Shown: positions 5,528-7,504 of the stretch, piece after piece
Layout of the letters: each line of letters starts with the position of its first letter
How positions within the stretch are numbered: position 1 is the first letter of the stretch
Assembly (NCBI GenBank): GCA_031266495.1
Contig: JAISAX010000230.1
Coordinates: 1-7,504, forward strand
From: Opitutaceae bacterium
GTDB taxonomy: Bacteria > Verrucomicrobiota > Verrucomicrobiae > Opitutales > Opitutaceae
Length of the DNA stretch: 7,504 bases
Reading direction: 5' to 3'
Translations under genes and position numbers: made by a program
The notes under the pieces: generated by a model
What the model was told of the DNA's origin: nothing
The model's input: the letters and a program-made list of their open reading frames with translations, nothing else
Database searches by the model: none

Positions 5528-6472
5528 ATGTTCCCTATTCTTTCCCGGTCTCTCTTCCTCCTGTTCCTTGCTATCGCCATCCTGCCGCGCATCCGGGGGG
5601 CTGAACCCGCCGCCGGACCCGGACCGACTCTGGCAAACGTGCAGTACGGCAGCCACGAGCGGCAGACGCTGGATTTCTACCAAGCGAAGCCGGACCAAAC
5701 CGGCAAGACCGGCTCCGGCAGGACGCCGCTCCTGTTCTTCATCCACGGCGGCGGCTGGATGACCGGCGACAAGGCCAACCCCGACTTCTTGGCCAGGTGC
5801 CTCGACGCCGGGATTTCAGTCGTCTCGATCAACTACCGCCTGATTCCCGATGCCCGCGCCGCAGGGATTACCCCGCCGGTAAAAGCCTGCCTGGACGACG
5901 CGGCGCGCGCGCTGCAATTCGTGCGCGGCAAGGCGGACGAATGGCGTATCGACAAGGAACGGATCGGCGGCTGCGGAGGCTCGGCGGGCGGGTTCACGGC
6001 GCTGTGGCTCGCCTTTCATCCCGACATGGCGGAGCCGGCGAACCCCGATCCCGTTGCGCGCGAATCCACGTGCCTGCGCTGCGTATTGGCATTCGTCCCA
6101 CAGACCTCGCTGGACCCGCTCCAGATGCGTGCCTGGATCCCGAACAACGACTACGGGCACCACGCCTTCGGTCTCGGCACCATGTCGGAATTTCTCGAAA
6201 AACGCGACGCCCTGCTGCCATGGATCCGGCAACTCTCCCCGTATTCACTGGCGAGCGCCGGCGACCCGCCCGTATTGCTCTTTTATGACAACCCGCCGGC
6301 CATCGGACAACCCTACAAGGACCCGCCCCACTCGGCCAACTTCGGAGCCGGACTGGCGGAAAAACTCGAAACCGCGGGGATCGAACACGAAATCAACTAC
6401 AACAACGACTACCCGCGCATGAAATGGCCCGACCTGTTCGGCTTCCTTGCGGAGAAGCTCCAGCGCCGTTGA
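5528..6472 (+). CDS. Secreted alpha/beta-hydrolase, esterase/lipase-like
   Basis: A 314-aa protein with a signal peptide (hydrophobic 8-20, cleavage probably near A25). The fold shows an HGGGW oxyanion-hole motif at 73-77 and a nucleophile elbow G-G-S-A-G at 150-154 with S152 as the likely catalytic serine. D254, after the strand PPVLLFY, is the probable acid residue. Members of this esterase group often remove acetyl or feruloyl groups from polysaccharides, so a carbohydrate esterase role in the periplasm or outside is plausible but not shown. The expected catalytic histidine after the last strand (about 285-300, IEHEINYNNDYPRMKW) is not obvious; H268 is the nearest alternative. The ATG at 5528 is chosen over the upstream one at 5450 because it starts exactly at the signal peptide and lies after the C13 run. 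It is divergent from the LacI gene, and the second PEP-CTERM gene follows on the same strand 156 bp downstream with its own operator copy. Confidence 0.88.
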   Translation: MFPILSRSLFLLFLAIAILPRIRGAEPAAGPGPTLANVQYGSHERQTLDFYQAKPDQTGKTGSGRTPLLFFIHGGGWMTGDKANPDFLARCLDAGISVVSINYRLIPDARAAGITPPVKACLDDAARALQFVRGKADEWRIDKERIGGCGGSAGGFTALWLAFHPDMAEPANPDPVARESTCLRCVLAFVPQTSLDPLQMRAWIPNNDYGHHAFGLGTMSEFLEKRDALLPWIRQLSPYSLASAGDPPVLLFYDNPPAIGQPYKDPPHSANFGAGLAEKLETAGIEHEINYNNDYPRMKWPDLFGFLAEKLQRR

Positions 6473-6525
6473 ATCCGGAAAACCGCTCCTGCCCAAGCCA
6501 TTTTCCAAACCATTGATTGCGAACG

Positions 6526-6543
6526 ATTGCACAAGTGTGCAAT
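6526..6543. promoter_or_regulatory. Predicted LacI-type operator upstream of the second PEP-CTERM gene
   Basis: ATTGCACAAGTGTGCAAT is a perfect 8+2+8 palindrome, the best dyad in the window. Its inner 14 bases are identical to the operator at 5412-5425. It lies 85 bp upstream of the ATG at 6629, and the shared flanks (GATTGC at 6515-6520, CTCGACC ending at 6558) keep the same spacing as the other copy. It separates the PEP-CTERM gene from the hydrolase, suggesting a second promoter controlled by the same regulator. Confidence 0.7.
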
Positions 6544-6628
6544 ACGAACCCCTCGACCTGACGCACCTGATACCCTGTCGTGAACGTCCCTTGCACGCAC
6601 CCGCCACAACACGCCACCCGCAACCGAT

Positions 6629-7384
6629 ATGAAACTCAAACGCATCCGGAACCTCGCCCTGGCAATCACAGCCACCCTCCCGGCACTCCCCCTCACCCTC
6701 CCGGCCACCGCCACCGCCACGCTCGTGACATGGGACTTCCAGGGCAGCGACGCCGCTGCCATGCTGAAGTCACACACCGCAGTCAGCGGCATCACCGCTC
6801 TCGATATCGGCCTCAATAACATCAACCAGAGCAACCGTATCAACAACATCTATACCACCACGGCGCTTGCGGTCACGCCAACCTCCGCCCAGAACGCCTA
6901 CGATTTTTCCACTGCCTTCGGCAACGCCTCGTATCTCTCCTTCAGCATAACGATCGCCGACGGCTACACGCTCACGCTCGACACCTTCTCGCTTCAGGTT
7001 GCCTCCGGCGCGGGAAGCTCGCCGGACACCAGTGTCCGCGCCTTTTACGTGCTTTCCTCGCTCACCGGTTTCGGGAACGACGAAAACAGGATCCTTGTAA
7101 AAGGCGCCAACACCGATGGTTTGCCAGTCCGCCCGGTCGATAAAAGCCTCAAGGACGTTTCGGTCACCCTTTCCGATCCCGCGTTCAAGGGTATCGATTC
7201 CGGCAATACCATTGAATTCCGCATTTACATCCAGTGCGACGGAAACACGCGCGCGCTCGATTTCGACAACGTCACCCTCACCGGCTCCCTGACCGCCATC
7301 CCCGAACCCGCATCGGCGACCCTTCTCCCCGGCCTGCTCGCCTGCGCCTGTATCGGCTTTCTCATTATCCGCCGCCGTTGGTGA
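6629..7384 (+). CDS. PEP-CTERM sorting domain protein
   Basis: A 251-aa secreted protein and close paralogue of the protein at 166-921. The N-terminus has K2, K4, R5 and R7 followed by a hydrophobic stretch, with cleavage probable near residue 30 (ATATA). The Ser/Thr/Asp-rich body is predicted beta-sheet. The C-terminus carries a full PEP-CTERM signal: I-P-E-P at 224-227, a hydrophobic segment at about 229-247 and a basic tail RRRW at 248-251. Shared strings with the paralogue include VRAFY (136-140), SVTLSD and EFRIYIQC (196-203). It should be exported and processed by an exosortase encoded elsewhere. An operator identical to the one beside lacI lies upstream, which suggests carbohydrate-responsive expression together with the hydrolase. 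No Shine-Dalgarno site precedes the ATG. Its molecular role at the surface, perhaps binding or biofilm matrix, is unknown. Confidence 0.92.
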   Translation: MKLKRIRNLALAITATLPALPLTLPATATATLVTWDFQGSDAAAMLKSHTAVSGITALDIGLNNINQSNRINNIYTTTALAVTPTSAQNAYDFSTAFGNASYLSFSITIADGYTLTLDTFSLQVASGAGSSPDTSVRAFYVLSSLTGFGNDENRILVKGANTDGLPVRPVDKSLKDVSVTLSDPAFKGIDSGNTIEFRIYIQCDGNTRALDFDNVTLTGSLTAIPEPASATLLPGLLACACIGFLIIRRRW

Positions 7385-7410
7385 CATCCTCTCCCTGAAA
7401 CAATCGCCTC

Positions 7411-7504
7411 GGGGGGGGGGGGGGGGGGGCCCGGCCGGGGGCGGGGGCGGCCGGGGGGGCGCGGGCCCCCCCGCGGCCCGGGCGGCGGCCCCCCCGCCCC
7501 CGCC
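7411..7504. other. G/C-only terminal stretch, probable sequence artefact
   Basis: A run of 19 G (7411-7429) is followed by 75 bases made only of G and C, with no A or T to the end of the window. Nothing coding is supported. A natural 94-base stretch without A or T would be very unusual even in a GC-rich genome. A failed read-through of the G run or an unpolished contig end is more likely. Confidence 0.7.

Noticed and set aside
4410..5762. 450-codon plus-strand frame antisense to the LacI gene
   Set aside because: The Arg/Pro/His-rich translation is typical of the antisense of a GC-rich gene, and the opposite strand clearly encodes a LacI-family protein.

Overview
The window looks like a chromosomal accessory region of a GC-rich, Gram-negative bacterium of the Verrucomicrobia, most likely Opitutaceae. 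Three things point there: two PEP-CTERM sorting-signal proteins, a LacI-family regulator of the Y-x-P-D-P type with a C-terminal 'MLHRNERG' block that I recall from Opitutaceae regulators, and start codons without clear Shine-Dalgarno sites. The taxon is inferred from these features only.

Layout, left to right. Bases 1-165 are a non-coding leader with a 16-C run. A secreted PEP-CTERM protein (166-921) is followed 65 bp later by a large exported protein (987-2990) that looks like an alpha/alpha-toroid polysaccharide lyase; a C10 run lies inside its signal-peptide codons and a G-rich block lies just after them. After a 283-bp gap comes a distinctly AT-richer two-gene cassette (3274-3513 and 3513-4070), coupled by a TAATG overlap and of unknown function. 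A 261-bp convergent intergenic region follows, with about 20-bp repeats, an inverted repeat and a C13 run. A LacI-family regulator lies on the minus strand (4332-5384). It is divergent from a secreted alpha/beta hydrolase (5528-6472), which is followed by a second PEP-CTERM protein (6629-7384), a clear paralogue of the first and also 251 aa. The final 94 bases contain only G and C and look like a sequence or assembly artefact.

How the genes may work together. The same perfect palindrome, TGCACAAGTGTGCA, occurs between lacI and the hydrolase and again upstream of the second PEP-CTERM gene, with flanking bases conserved at identical spacing. The simplest reading is a local LacI regulon. The regulator would control itself, the esterase-like hydrolase and the surface-sorted PEP-CTERM protein, probably in response to a carbohydrate. 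The lyase-like gene and first PEP-CTERM gene form a parallel module without a visible copy of that operator.

The most unusual features are the shared operator block, the repeated long C/G homopolymers placed at gene boundaries (one inside a signal peptide, so potentially phase-variable), and the low-GC two-gene cassette with no recognisable family.
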